Source of the DNA: Halobacteriovorax sp. JY17
GTDB taxonomy: Bacteria; Bdellovibrionota; Bacteriovoracia; Bacteriovoracales; Bacteriovoracaceae
Assembly: GCF_002753895.1 (NCBI RefSeq)
Contig: NZ_NJER01000004.1
Coordinates: forward strand, 158,387-222,386
DNA: 64,000 nt
Direction: 5' to 3'
Shown: one piece after another, positions 1 through 9,208 of the stretch
How positions within the stretch are numbered: position 1 is the first letter of the stretch
How the letters are laid out: each line of letters opens with the position of its first letter
Position numbers and translations under genes: made by a program
The notes under the pieces: generated by a model
Databases searched by the model: none
Seen by the model: the letters and a program-made list of their open reading frames with translations, nothing else
Told to the model about the DNA's origin: nothing

Positions 1-47
1 GAGAAGAGTTGCATTTTGCAACTGTTGAATAACCAAGTTTGCGCTGA

Positions 48-80
48 GGGAGTACATATTATGTGTACTCCCTTATTTTC
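48..80 (+). terminator. Intrinsic terminator of an upstream gene
   Basis: Perfect 9-bp stem GGGAGTACA (48-56) / TGTACTCCC (64-72) with a 7-base loop, followed by a T-rich run from 73. It would end a + strand transcript from outside the window. It also sits just past the stop of the minus-strand flavin reductase gene, but there is no T-tract on that strand. Confidence 0.75.
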
Positions 81-596
81 TTATTGAATGGAGCTAATTT
101 TAACGAGTTGAGAAAGAACTTCTTTCGCTGAGTCTGTATTTAATTCTTTTGCATAGCTCGTTAGAATCTTTCTACCGATGATATTACACCCGATGAAGGC
201 AAATTGCTCTTGCATTGCCATCAGAACATGATTCCCACCACCACCGCTGTGAGTTCCAAGTACTACTGGCTTTGTATTAAGAGAGTCTCTCCAGTTATCA
301 TTACCCGAGCGACTAATCCAAGCGATTGTATTATTTAATGAAGGAGGGACAGAACCATTATATTCAGGTGCTAGAATAACAAAGCCTTGCGCATCCATAA
401 ATTTCGCTGTGATAAAAGTAGCATCTTTAGGAGTTCCATTTGACTCTGCTTTTGCAGAATAGAGGGGGAGGTCTAAATCAAGAAGATTAACCACTTCAAA
501 GTTTGCCTCATATTCTTTAGAAATTTCTAAAATTGTATTCGCTAGTTTTAAATTATTTCCATCACTTGCTGTAACGATTAGAATATTTGGTTTCAT
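81..596 (-). CDS. NADPH-dependent FMN reductase family protein
   Basis: A 171-residue flavodoxin-like protein of the NADPH-dependent FMN reductase family (small cytosolic enzymes that reduce FMN or quinones). Seen in the sequence: beta-strand 1 plus phosphate-loop-like segment near residues 5-19, the family block EYNGSVPPSLNN at 78-89, and the glycine-rich THSGGGGN at 115-122, the usual flavin-ring region. Length is typical. The start is supported by GGAGGT just upstream on the minus strand. It stands alone. The physiological substrate cannot be read from the sequence. Confidence 0.85.
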   Translation of the reverse strand: MKPNILIVTASDGNNLKLANTILEISKEYEANFEVVNLLDLDLPLYSAKAESNGTPKDATFITAKFMDAQGFVILAPEYNGSVPPSLNNTIAWISRSGNDNWRDSLNTKPVVLGTHSGGGGNHVLMAMQEQFAFIGCNIIGRKILTSYAKELNTDSAKEVLSQLVKISSIQ

Positions 597-653
597 CTTA
601 CCTCCGATTTATTTTAAATAAGGGGCTATATTCCCTTATTTTTTATCATTTGA

Positions 654-1577
654 CTAGATGAATAATTCCTTGGGGAAATCACTTGGAATAGGGGCGCAAA
701 ATTCAATGATTTCCTTACTAATAGGGTGAGGAAACTTTAATTTATAGGCGTGAAGAAGTGTTCTCCCTTTATTTTCTCTTCCGTAGATAGAGTCTCCTAC
801 TATAGGAAAACCAAGCTCGCTTAAATGAACTCTTATTTGATGTAATCGGCCTGTTTCAGGAGTTGCTTCAATAAGGCTGAAGCCTTCTGCGTGAGAGATT
901 TTCTTAAAACTTGTCAGCGCATTCTTACCATTCTTCTTCACGCTTCTTACTTTCATCTTATTACTTGGGTCCCTCTCAAGAAGATTGGATATCTTTGTGT
1001 CAGAAAAAATATTTTCTTGATCTATAACCACCGCAAGATAGGTCTTTTTGATTATTCTATTTTCAAATAATTCAGTGAAGAATTTATTTTGAGATTTCTT
1101 CTTACAAAAAAGAAGAAGCCCACTCGTTTCATAGTCAATGCGGTGATGGAGAGCTAGGTACTTCTCTTTATGAGGCCCACTAATATATCTTTTCATTGCG
1201 CAAAGGAAGTTATCTTGGCTTGATTGAATTGTTGCATTTGAAGAGAGGTTTGCGGGCTTATTTCCAATTAGAAATATTGGCTCTTCATGTATAATCATTT
1301 CCGGTGATATTTTGATAGATTCTTTAATCGGAAGAGACCACTGCTTGAATTGTGACTTTGTTAATGAAACTGAAAAGGATTCACTCTCTTGCAAAATTAT
1401 TTGTGCTTCTGAAATCTCTCGTCCTCTAATTCTAATTCTCTTGTCCTTAACTAGCGCTTTAAAGTCATTTAATTCAAGTGATAGAGAGAAATCTTCTCGG
1501 AGAGTATTCTTTAAATTGTTAAAGAGACTATCTTCTTTGTAGGCCCTAAGTTTTAGTACTTTAAATATATTTTTCAA
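654..1577 (-). CDS. RluA-family RNA pseudouridine synthase
   Basis: A 307-residue pseudouridine synthase of the RluA class, which converts a specific uridine in rRNA or tRNA to pseudouridine. The catalytic motif HRIDYETSG is at 145-153 with Asp148 as the expected nucleophile, and the GRLHQIRVH block follows near 245. The N-terminal ~90 residues look like an S4-like RNA-binding region, making it RluC/RluD-like in layout. It overlaps the end of the next upstream gene (also an RluA-type enzyme) by 17 bases, so the two are probably co-transcribed. The target uridine is not predictable here. Confidence 0.87.
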   Translation of the reverse strand: MKNIFKVLKLRAYKEDSLFNNLKNTLREDFSLSLELNDFKALVKDKRIRIRGREISEAQIILQESESFSVSLTKSQFKQWSLPIKESIKISPEMIIHEEPIFLIGNKPANLSSNATIQSSQDNFLCAMKRYISGPHKEKYLALHHRIDYETSGLLLFCKKKSQNKFFTELFENRIIKKTYLAVVIDQENIFSDTKISNLLERDPSNKMKVRSVKKNGKNALTSFKKISHAEGFSLIEATPETGRLHQIRVHLSELGFPIVGDSIYGRENKGRTLLHAYKLKFPHPISKEIIEFCAPIPSDFPKELFI

Positions 1578-2235
1578 GGGATTCTCCTATGAGTTCTTTA
1601 AAGTAAGTAGGGATATCTGCAATGAAGTTGTGCTGTATCTTCTCTAATTGTATATCTAGTTTATAGGAATGTAGCGCCATTTGAGAAAAGTTGTATTTAT
1701 TCTTTATAAGGTTTTGATATTTAGAATCACCATATCTCTTATCACCAAGAATTTCTAACTTGTGAATGGCACAGTGCCTTCTTATTTGATGTGTTCGGCC
1801 AGTTTCAATATTAAAGAGCATGAGAGTAAAATACTTATTCGAGTAAATTCTTTTCCAATTGGTGATACATTCTTTTAAGTCTGACTTCTTTCCTCTAGGG
1901 TTCTTACTACCTTCAGCTTTTTCGCTAAGCTTATCTGTCCAAGTTCCACTTTCTTCTTTAGTTTGTCCTCGACAGATGGCCAAGTAATATTTCTTTGAGT
2001 GTTGTAATGCTTGTTGCAACTCAGCAGTAGCACTTTGGTCTTTTGATAGAAGCAAGAGTCCACTGGTGTCCTTATCTATTCTATGAACTGGAGCAATTTC
2101 TAAATTTTGCTCTTTGAAGAATTCAATTACACTTTCTGAATCGTTGTGGACACTTGTACCACTAGGCTTATTGATAACCAGCCAAGTGTCACTTTCTTTT
2201 ATAACTTTTATCATGCTTAAATATGGCATAAACAT
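1561..2235 (-). CDS. RluA-family RNA pseudouridine synthase, short form
   Basis: A 224-residue pseudouridine synthase with HRIDKDTSG at 51-59 (catalytic Asp54) and GRTHQIRRH near 145. It lacks an S4-like N-terminal domain, resembling RluA/TruC-type single-domain enzymes. First gene of a two-gene unit with the overlapping RluA-type gene downstream. Start is uncertain: ATG codons at 2235 and 2229 and the eighth codon (MIKVIKES) are all possible and none has a strong ribosome site; the homologous part begins at the last. Confidence 0.85.
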   Translation of the reverse strand: MFMPYLSMIKVIKESDTWLVINKPSGTSVHNDSESVIEFFKEQNLEIAPVHRIDKDTSGLLLLSKDQSATAELQQALQHSKKYYLAICRGQTKEESGTWTDKLSEKAEGSKNPRGKKSDLKECITNWKRIYSNKYFTLMLFNIETGRTHQIRRHCAIHKLEILGDKRYGDSKYQNLIKNKYNFSQMALHSYKLDIQLEKIQHNFIADIPTYFKELIGESLEKYI

Positions 2236-2359
2236 CAGTGTTGTGCAATCTTGTGCACCGCTTGGATTGGCGCTAAGTATGAGATATTTTTAAGAAAATC
2301 TTGACTTTCGTTGCTATCATCTAGACTCTAATATATCATTTAAGTAAGCAATTAAGAGA

Positions 2360-2794
2360 ATGAGTTCATTGGAAAATCGTATCAGCGAAAATATTTATTT
2401 TACAGATATCTTTAGACGGCTAGGCTGCTCTAAAGTGTGCTCAAAGTTTAAGTTGGAAGACGAGCAGTGGGATTATTTATCTAAGAGGGGATTTGATACA
2501 ATTCTTCTTGAAGGTAGAAGTTTGATTGTTAAAATATTTAGTGAAGAGCTTAAGACACACTCTTGTAAACTTGCTCCAGTTCAAACACATCCTATTTTTA
2601 CTGCACTCCACGCGACAGGCACTTGTTGTAGGTCTTCTTTGCAAAAATGGCATAAAATACCTAAGGATAAAGAACTCAAAGAGAAAGATATTTTCTATAT
2701 TCTCTTAGTTGTTAAAGAGTGGATTATTCGACAAGAAAAGCCTAATCACCTGATTAAATCAGAAAAGTCTCAGTTAAGTCTCTTTTGCAGTTAA
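2360..2794 (+). CDS. DUF4186 family protein
   Basis: A 144-residue protein carrying the DUF4186 signature at residues 77-98 (HPIF..LHATGTCCR..L.KWH), where conserved His and paired Cys suggest a metal or redox site. The molecular function of this family is not established. No signal peptide is seen. AGAGA precedes the ATG. It is a single gene between the divergent pseudouridine synthase pair and the metal efflux block, and a T-rich stretch follows its stop. Confidence 0.75.
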   Translation: MSSLENRISENIYFTDIFRRLGCSKVCSKFKLEDEQWDYLSKRGFDTILLEGRSLIVKIFSEELKTHSCKLAPVQTHPIFTALHATGTCCRSSLQKWHKIPKDKELKEKDIFYILLVVKEWIIRQEKPNHLIKSEKSQLSLFCS

Positions 2795-2815
2795 GTGGCA
2801 ATTGTTTTTTTTTCT

Positions 2816-2850
2816 TAGGCAAAGCTTAGAAACACACTTACAATTTTCCT
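2816..2850 (+). promoter_or_regulatory. Promoter giving a leaderless CDF transporter mRNA
   Basis: TAGGCA (2816-2821), a 17-base spacer and TACAAT (2839-2844). Counting the usual seven positions from the -10 box puts +1 on the A of the ATG at 2851. No Shine-Dalgarno sequence lies between the -10 box and the ATG, which agrees with a leaderless transcript. Confidence 0.5.
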
Positions 2851-3741
2851 ATGTCAAATTGTCACCACCATCATCATAATCATTCAGGTAGTAAGAATAT
2901 TCTTATTGCTTTCGCTCTCAACTTTTGTTTTGCAATAATAGAATTTATAGGAGGGTATCTTACAAATTCTATGGCGATTTACTCAGATGCACTCCACGAT
3001 TTAGGAGATAGTACAGCGCTACTTATGTCTTATTTCTTTGAGAAATTTTCAAAGAAAGATCGCGATCAAAAATATACCTATGGATATAGAAGATTTTCTC
3101 TTTTAAGTGCTTTATTAAATGCTGTCATTTTATTGGCCGGATCGGTCTTTGTTATTAGTGAATCATTTGAGAGATTATTAGACCCTCAACCAGTTATGAG
3201 TGAAGGAATGTTTGCCTTAGCGATTCTTGGAATTGCTGTAAATGGTATTGCTGCGTATAGAATGTCGAAAGACGAAGGTATTAATCAAAGAATGGTTATG
3301 CTCCACTTAATGGAAGATATTCTTGGATGGTGTGCTGTCTTAATTGTAAGTGTCGTTCTCTATTTTAAACCTTGGTATATTTTAGATTCAATTCTTTCGA
3401 TTCTTATCTCACTTCTTGTTCTACGTGGGGTTTATCAAGGATTAAAGAAAATTGTGACTATCCTCATGCAGGCCTTCCCAAAAGATTTAAGTATGGAGAC
3501 TGTTAGAGAGAAATTAATTGAGATCGATGGAGTAGAGGATGTTCACTTTATTCAAGGCTGGTCTATGGATGAAGAGTCTCACTCTTTAACTTTTCATGTT
3601 TCTGTTTCAGATGAGTTAAAAGTTAAAGAGCTTGATAGAATTAAGATAGTTATTAAATCGACTTTATTTGATATGAATGTAAAGAACTCGGTCATTGAAT
3701 TTGAAGGGGTCGGGCATAATTGCGACCACGTAACAAATTAG
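2851..3741 (+). CDS. CDF-family zinc/cobalt/cadmium efflux transporter
   Basis: A 296-residue cation diffusion facilitator (CzcD/ZitB type) that exports divalent metal from the cytoplasm in exchange for protons. His-rich N-terminus at residues 5-11, metal-site motif SDALHDLGD at 45-53 in TM2, a second HxxxD site (HLMEDILGW, ~151-159) in TM5, about six membrane segments, then a cytoplasmic ferredoxin-like domain after ~205. Length is typical. It directly precedes the czc-like operon but has its own promoter and no Shine-Dalgarno, so it appears to be expressed from a leaderless mRNA. Metal specificity within Zn/Co/Cd is inferred. Confidence 0.92.
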   Translation: MSNCHHHHHNHSGSKNILIAFALNFCFAIIEFIGGYLTNSMAIYSDALHDLGDSTALLMSYFFEKFSKKDRDQKYTYGYRRFSLLSALLNAVILLAGSVFVISESFERLLDPQPVMSEGMFALAILGIAVNGIAAYRMSKDEGINQRMVMLHLMEDILGWCAVLIVSVVLYFKPWYILDSILSILISLLVLRGVYQGLKKIVTILMQAFPKDLSMETVREKLIEIDGVEDVHFIQGWSMDEESHSLTFHVSVSDELKVKELDRIKIVIKSTLFDMNVKNSVIEFEGVGHNCDHVTN

Positions 3742-3750
3742 CCATTAATA

Positions 3751-3786
3751 TTGACTCTCATATAGTGCGCTGTTAAATTTAAAAAG
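3751..3786 (+). promoter_or_regulatory. Promoter of the czc-like operon (near-leaderless)
   Basis: TTGACT (3751-3756), a 17-base spacer and TAAATT (3774-3779) predict +1 at 3786, one base before the first of two tandem ATG codons (3787, 3790). No operator repeat is obvious around it, so the metal-sensing regulator cannot be named. Confidence 0.55.
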
Positions 3787-4131
3787 ATGATGAACTACAT
3801 TTTAGCAATATTCATGATACTTACTCTCTCTTCTGCTAGCGCACTAGAGACAATTGATTGTCATGATGAAGTTAAATTAGAAAACGTATCTTTGTCAGCA
3901 GCTTCTCTCTCTAGTTCAGTCCATCATTCCCACCAGGAAGAGTCAGACTGTGAAGACAGTTCTGATCATTGTATTCATCATTGTTCAGGTATTCATAATA
4001 TTTTTCAGTTTAGTACAAATGTTGCTCTAGGGAACGGACTTGTTGATTCTTTGAACAAGGTTTGGTTCTACACGCACCACTACTGTGAACCATTTCTTGA
4101 CTCTGTAGTAAAGCCACCCCTCTTCTCATAA
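3787..4131 (+). CDS. Periplasmic His/Cys-rich protein, CzcI-like
   Basis: A 114-residue exported protein: signal peptide at about 1-19 (cleavage after SASA), then a segment at ~45-70 dense in His, Cys and acidic residues that could bind metal, and a hydrophobic tail ending FLDSVVKPPLFS. It heads the czc-like operon, where CzcI-type proteins sit in classical czcICBA clusters, and has the same size and Cys/His style. Assignment to CzcI is by position and composition; I do not see a clear sequence signature. Confidence 0.6.
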   Translation: MMNYILAIFMILTLSSASALETIDCHDEVKLENVSLSAASLSSSVHHSHQEESDCEDSSDHCIHHCSGIHNIFQFSTNVALGNGLVDSLNKVWFYTHHYCEPFLDSVVKPPLFS

Positions 4132-4199
4132 TTTCTTCTTAAATTTAAAAGGTATAACCCTGCGATTAGAAAATCGTAGTAATCTGCATAGGATTTATC

Positions 4200-5426
4200 A
4201 TGTATTTATTAAAAATAATTTTACTAGCGATTTTCGCTATCTCAAGTTATGGAGCTTTTGCCAATTGTAATATTAAGAACTCTCAGGAGCTATTTAATAT
4301 TATTAAGGAAGGACATCCTGAAATAAAATATAACGAGAGCTTAGAGAAGGCCTATTCTGAAACTTTGAGTATCTCTAGCCAGTTGCCAAACCCTGAACTT
4401 GAAGCATCAAGAGAAGAAGGGAAGTCTTTAGAGGGAGATACTAGTGTTACTTCTTTAGCGCTTTCTTTTCCAATTGAACTTGGAGGAAAGCGTAGTGCCA
4501 GAAAGAATTACGCTATTAATTCAACGAATATGAATAAGCAAATTCTTAGGCTCAGTAGTGAAGATGCATATATTAAGGCTATTTTAATTGCCTATAGATT
4601 AAGACAAGTTTATGAACTTCTTCCTATTTACAAAGAAGCTCTAGATTCACTCAATAAAATTTTGAAAATTAAATTAAAGAGAAAATCTCTCTCCCCAGAA
4701 GAAGAAGTTGAGAAGGAAACACTAGGGCTAGCGACTAATGACTACCGCCTTAAAATTTCTAGATTAAAATCAGAAAGAGAGAAGATTTCAAGAGAGCTCT
4801 CTCTATCGATGGGAAGGGATTGTAGAATATCTAGAGGTTCTCTTCCTTTAGATGTAGATCTTACAAAAGACTTTAGTGATAAGAATGATTTTGAAAAATC
4901 AGCGCAACTCTTACAAGCTAAAGAATCACTAAATGCTGCCAGAGCAAAGCTTGAGCTCGAAAAGTCACAAGCATTCCCTGATATGAAAATAGGTCCAACA
5001 CTAGAAGTAGAGAGAGTTAGAGGAAGAGATTATAAAAGCTATGGCATTTCAGTCTCCATTGGACTTCCAGTCTTTAATTTAAATTCAGGAGCAAGGAAGA
5101 AGGCCACTCGTGAACTTCACTCTTCTGAGTTAAATCATAAGCATGTCAAAAGACATGTCATGATTGAACTAGAATCTGAAATAGAGAAATACAATACTTT
5201 TAGAGAGTCTTTGAAAACAATTGCAAGTAGAGATGAACTTGAAAAGAAGCATATGAGAATTGAAAAACTTTTTAAAAGAGGAGTTATTTCAACTTCAATG
5301 ATTATCGAGTCACATAGACAGCTAATTGAATTTGCAAGTACGCGCTTTGAGTTTGAATTAGGGGCCGTAGAAGCTATCTGGAATATTAATAAGATTAAAG
5401 GAGCTGTATTCAGCTCTAAAATATAG
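4200..5426 (+). CDS. TolC-family outer membrane channel, CzcC-like
   Basis: A 408-residue outer membrane efflux protein with a signal peptide (cut near residue 22, after AFA) and two long alpha-helical repeats typical of OEP/TolC domains (roughly 45-200 and 225-400; LPNPELEASRE near 60 is the usual start of the first). It provides the outer-membrane exit duct for the CzcA pump. AGGAT precedes the ATG, and the next gene begins 8 bases after its stop. Length is normal for CzcC. Confidence 0.87.
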   Translation: MYLLKIILLAIFAISSYGAFANCNIKNSQELFNIIKEGHPEIKYNESLEKAYSETLSISSQLPNPELEASREEGKSLEGDTSVTSLALSFPIELGGKRSARKNYAINSTNMNKQILRLSSEDAYIKAILIAYRLRQVYELLPIYKEALDSLNKILKIKLKRKSLSPEEEVEKETLGLATNDYRLKISRLKSEREKISRELSLSMGRDCRISRGSLPLDVDLTKDFSDKNDFEKSAQLLQAKESLNAARAKLELEKSQAFPDMKIGPTLEVERVRGRDYKSYGISVSIGLPVFNLNSGARKKATRELHSSELNHKHVKRHVMIELESEIEKYNTFRESLKTIASRDELEKKHMRIEKLFKRGVISTSMIIESHRQLIEFASTRFEFELGAVEAIWNINKIKGAVFSSKI

Positions 5427-5434
5427 AGGTTAAA

Positions 5435-6049
5435 ATGAAAATACTGATAATTATACTCTCGCTGATAACATACGCTGGAGCAAGCGAGGACCATGAGCAT
5501 GGAAAGAAAAATATTGAAGAGCGTGAAGTCCCACATATTGAACATGGTAATCATGATGAGCATGGACATAAGAAAGATTCTGAAAAAGGCGAGCATACTC
5601 ACGAAGAAGGGGATGATCACCATGAAGAAAAGCACGATGATCATGAAGAACACGGTGATAGCGATAAGCATGGACATGATCACGGAGGGGGAAAGGCCAT
5701 TGGAGAAGGTAAGGCGATCACTGAAGTTGATGAAGAGAGAGGTTTTAAGTTGAGTCAGGAAGCGATCACTTCCCTTGGTATTAAACTAAAGACAATCACT
5801 AAATTCAATCACCTTCTAATTGCAAAGAAGTCCCTTGTTACATCTAAGAGCGAAAAAGGAATTTACAGATTTAGAGAAGGTTTTTTTAAGTTTATATCTG
5901 TGAAGATCATAAAAGAGCAAGGAGATGGATACTTGATTCAAGTGGATAGTCTAAAAGCTAAGGATCAAATCGTTGTTAGCGGAATAGGACTCCTAAGAGT
6001 AAGTGATGTGTACTCAACAGATAAATCTGAATATGGACATGCTCACTAA
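5435..6049 (+). CDS. Shortened CzcB-like periplasmic adaptor, His-rich
   Basis: A 204-residue exported protein with a signal peptide (~1-16), a His/Glu/Asp-rich tract from ~18 to ~85 rich in HG, DH and EH pairs, then two pieces resembling the edges of CzcB: the entry segment ending SLGIKLKTI (~111-120) and a membrane-proximal-type domain ending VVSGIGLLRVSDVY near 180-193. Usual CzcB adaptors are about 350-500 residues; the lipoyl/barrel-sandwich and alpha-hairpin domains that contact the channel are absent here. Flanked tightly by czcC and czcA with good Shine-Dalgarno sites, so it is unlikely to be a dead remnant. AGAGG precedes the ATG. Confidence 0.75.
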   Translation: MKILIIILSLITYAGASEDHEHGKKNIEEREVPHIEHGNHDEHGHKKDSEKGEHTHEEGDDHHEEKHDDHEEHGDSDKHGHDHGGGKAIGEGKAITEVDEERGFKLSQEAITSLGIKLKTITKFNHLLIAKKSLVTSKSEKGIYRFREGFFKFISVKIIKEQGDGYLIQVDSLKAKDQIVVSGIGLLRVSDVYSTDKSEYGHAH

Positions 6050-6069
6050 GAGTATTTAAAGGTGAATTT

Positions 6070-9000
6070 ATGATAAATAAAGTTATAGAATTTTCTGTTC
6101 ATAATAGAATGTTTGTCTTCATGGCAACATTGCTATTAATCATTTTTGGTTTTAAATCCTTTCAGGAGCTATCGATTGATGCTGTACCTGATATTACAAA
6201 TACTCAAGTTCAAATAAATACCCAGGTTAAAGGTCTCGTCCCAGAGGAAGTTGAGAGAATGGTCACTTTTCCCATTGAGTACTCAATGAATGGAATCCCC
6301 GGGGTGGATAATATTAGGTCTATTTCAAGATATGGTATTTCACAAGTCACAGTGGTTTTCAAAGAAGGAACAGATATTTATAGAGCGAGACAGTTGGCCT
6401 CTGAGAAGTTGCAAACGATTGCCCTACCAAGCAATGTTTCTCCTGAAATGGGACCAATTAGTACGGGGCTTGGTGAAATTTTTCATTATTCCATTGAGGC
6501 TAAGAAGGTGGAAGAAGACCCAACTAAGAGACTTATTCAATTAATGGAGCTTCGCTCAATCCAGGATTGGTTTATTAAGCCAAGGCTTCTAACTGTAAAA
6601 GGAGTGACAGAAGTAAATACAATTGGTGGTTATGAAAAACAATTCTTCATACAACCAAATATTGAAAAAATGACAAAGTTTGGTATTCATTTTGATGATA
6701 TTGAAAATGTAATTGAAGAATCAAATTTAAATGTGGGTGGAGGTTATATTCAACAAACGGGAGAGCAGTTGCTTGTCCGAGGAGTTGGTCTTCTTCAAAA
6801 TATTAAAGATATAGAGAATGTAGTTGTTAAGAGGCTCTCCTCCTACCAAATTATAAAAATTAAAGATATCGCAGAAGTTAAATTTGATAAAGAAATTAGA
6901 ACAGGAGCTGCAACTGTAAATGGAGAGGAGTCTATTATTGGAACGGCTTTTATGCTTCTAGGTGAAAACTCTAGAGCGGTGGCCGAAAGAGTTTCGACGA
7001 AATTAAGTGATGTGGAAAAAGATCTTCCAGAATGGGTAGAGTTAAAAGTTCTCTATGATAGATCAAATATGGTTAATGCTACTCTTAAAACCGTGGAGCA
7101 TAATTTAATTATGGGAGCGGGGCTTGTTATCGTTTTTCTTCTTCTACTTGTGGGAAATTTACGTGCAGCAATTATAACCTCCCTAATGATTCCAATTTCT
7201 CTTCTTATGACTTTTATACTGATGCGTTGGCAAAATGTTTCGGGGAATCTTATGAGCTTAGGGGCCCTTGATTTCGGGATTATAATTGACGGAGCAGTGA
7301 TTGTTATTGAGAACTGTGTCCATCGATTGCAAAAGAGAGGAAAGGAGTTAGGAAGAGAGCTTACAAGAGCTGAAGTAAAACAACTTGTTATTGATTCGGC
7401 CATTGAAATTCGTTCCGCAGCAGGCTTTGGTGAACTCATTGTTATTATAGTTTTCATACCTCTATTCGCTTTGACAGGAGTCGAAGGTAAAATGTTTGGA
7501 CCAATGGCAATGACATTTATAATGGCCCTTTCGTCAGCTTTACTTCTTTCTTTCACTGTTGTTCCGGCCTTGGCCGCCACATTCTTAAGTGGAAAAACGA
7601 AAGATAAAAAACCGTATTTAATGAAGTTAGCAGAAAGGATATTTAAACCTGCGCTAGAATCAGCACTACAATTTAAGAAAATTATTCTTGGAATTGGAAT
7701 AGCCTCAATTCTATCAGGAGTATTTCTCTTTTCCAGAATGGGGGCAGAATTTATTCCACAACTGGATGAAGGTGATTTTGCTATCCAATTCATTCGTCCG
7801 GCCAATATTAGTACTGAGAACTCGGTGGAGCTCCAAAGAATTTCAGAGAGAGTGATTAATACTTTTCCGCAAGTAAGAGATGTCTTTGCAAGAACAGGTG
7901 CTGCAGAAGTTGCTACAGACCCTATGGGAGTAAATATTTCTGACTCTTATGTGATGCTTAAGGGGAGAGATAAATGGCCAGAAGATGAGCATATAAAGAA
8001 TAAGAAAGACTTAATGAATGAGATTAAGGAGAAACTTGAGCTACATATTCCTGGTCAAGTGTTGATGATCTCTCAACCAGTAGAGCTTAGATTTAATGAA
8101 CTACTAGAGGGAACGAGAGCTGCACTTTCTGCAAAAGTTTTTGGAGATGATCTGGATGAACTTATTAAATATTCAAAAGAAGTAGCCGAAGTCATTAGCA
8201 CAATTGATGGAGCTGGTGAGGCCGAGTCAGAATCAAAAGGAAAGTCTCCCTTACTTCAATATGTACCTAAAATAGATACACTTGCCGACTTAGGTGTCAC
8301 TGCTAGACCTGTTTTAGATGCTATTAGTACAGCTATTGGAGGACGTGAAGTAGGGCATATTTATGATGGTGTGAGACGCTTTCCTATCGTGACGAGGCTT
8401 TCTGAAGAGGAGAGAGCAGATGTGATGACTATCAGAAAACTTCCTGTCGGTATCTCTGAGGGATATACTGTCCCTATCGAACAGGTTGCTGATATCTCTT
8501 TTGTTGAAACATTTTCATCAGTCAATCGAGAAAACTCTTTGAGAAGAGTTGCTGTTCTAGTTAATCCTGAGACAAGGGATATTGAAAGCTTTGTAAAAAA
8601 AGCTCAAGCTGAAGTTGAAAGTAAAGTGAAACTTCCAGAAGGGTACTTCATTGAGTGGGGAGGAACATTTAAGAACTTAAGAAGTGCTAAGGAGCGTCTA
8701 AGTATACTAGTTCCTATGGCATTACTTTTAATTCTTGCAATGCTCTACGCTGCATTTAAAAACTTCGCTCAAGTCATGCTGATCTTTGCTTGTGCTCCGA
8801 TGGCCTTAATTGGTGGGGTACTCTCATTAAATATTATGGGAATGCCTTTTAGTATTTCTGCTGGAGTAGGCTTCATTGCTCTGTCTGGAATTAGTATTTT
8901 AAATGGCGTCGTCCTAGTGACTTACTTTAATAGATTAATTAGTGATGGGAAATCTCCTGATGATGTAGTGAGAGAAGGGGCCATGACTAGATTGAGACCA

Positions 9001-9201
9001 GTTCTTATGACTGCGCTTACTGATATTTTTGGCTTTCTACCAATGATATTCTCTACAGGTCTTGGAGCAGAGGTTCAAAAACCGTTGGCGACAGTTGTCG
9101 TTGGAGGAATTCTCTCGGCAACACTACTTACGTTAATTGTTCTGCCTAGTCTTTATCGTCTTTTTATTAAGAATATGAGACCAGAGTTATTTGCCAAATA
9201 A
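6070..9201 (+). CDS. czcA: CzcA-type heavy-metal RND efflux pump
   Basis: A 1043-residue inner-membrane RND transporter of the heavy-metal (HME) class, driving proton-coupled export of divalent cations from periplasm or cytoplasm through CzcC. TM1 is at ~12-30; the HME signature DFGIIIDGAVIVIEN at ~401-415 in TM4 carries the proton-relay acids; two large periplasmic loops and twelve predicted TMs give the full family length. AAGGTG lies ahead of the ATG and a strong terminator follows. Last gene of the operon. Zn/Co/Cd versus Cu/Ag cannot be settled, but the HME1-like motif and the CDF neighbour favour zinc-group metals. Confidence 0.93.
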   Translation: MINKVIEFSVHNRMFVFMATLLLIIFGFKSFQELSIDAVPDITNTQVQINTQVKGLVPEEVERMVTFPIEYSMNGIPGVDNIRSISRYGISQVTVVFKEGTDIYRARQLASEKLQTIALPSNVSPEMGPISTGLGEIFHYSIEAKKVEEDPTKRLIQLMELRSIQDWFIKPRLLTVKGVTEVNTIGGYEKQFFIQPNIEKMTKFGIHFDDIENVIEESNLNVGGGYIQQTGEQLLVRGVGLLQNIKDIENVVVKRLSSYQIIKIKDIAEVKFDKEIRTGAATVNGEESIIGTAFMLLGENSRAVAERVSTKLSDVEKDLPEWVELKVLYDRSNMVNATLKTVEHNLIMGAGLVIVFLLLLVGNLRAAIITSLMIPISLLMTFILMRWQNVSGNLMSLGALDFGIIIDGAVIVIENCVHRLQKRGKELGRELTRAEVKQLVIDSAIEIRSAAGFGELIVIIVFIPLFALTGVEGKMFGPMAMTFIMALSSALLLSFTVVPALAATFLSGKTKDKKPYLMKLAERIFKPALESALQFKKIILGIGIASILSGVFLFSRMGAEFIPQLDEGDFAIQFIRPANISTENSVELQRISERVINTFPQVRDVFARTGAAEVATDPMGVNISDSYVMLKGRDKWPEDEHIKNKKDLMNEIKEKLELHIPGQVLMISQPVELRFNELLEGTRAALSAKVFGDDLDELIKYSKEVAEVISTIDGAGEAESESKGKSPLLQYVPKIDTLADLGVTARPVLDAISTAIGGREVGHIYDGVRRFPIVTRLSEEERADVMTIRKLPVGISEGYTVPIEQVADISFVETFSSVNRENSLRRVAVLVNPETRDIESFVKKAQAEVESKVKLPEGYFIEWGGTFKNLRSAKERLSILVPMALLLILAMLYAAFKNFAQVMLIFACAPMALIGGVLSLNIMGMPFSISAGVGFIALSGISILNGVVLVTYFNRLISDGKSPDDVVREGAMTRLRPVLMTALTDIFGFLPMIFSTGLGAEVQKPLATVVVGGILSATLLTLIVLPSLYRLFIKNMRPELFAK

Positions 9202-9208
9202 GTTTTGG

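Noticed and set aside
5135..5683. 182-codon antisense frame rich in Met-Ile-Ser repeats
   Set aside because: It is the complement of the His/Asp/Glu-rich tract of the czcB-like gene and the end of czcC, so its repeats are an artefact.
7053..7805. 250-codon open frame antisense to czcA
   Set aside because: Lies wholly inside the czcA coding region in the opposite direction, with no protein-like pattern of its own; a codon-bias shadow.
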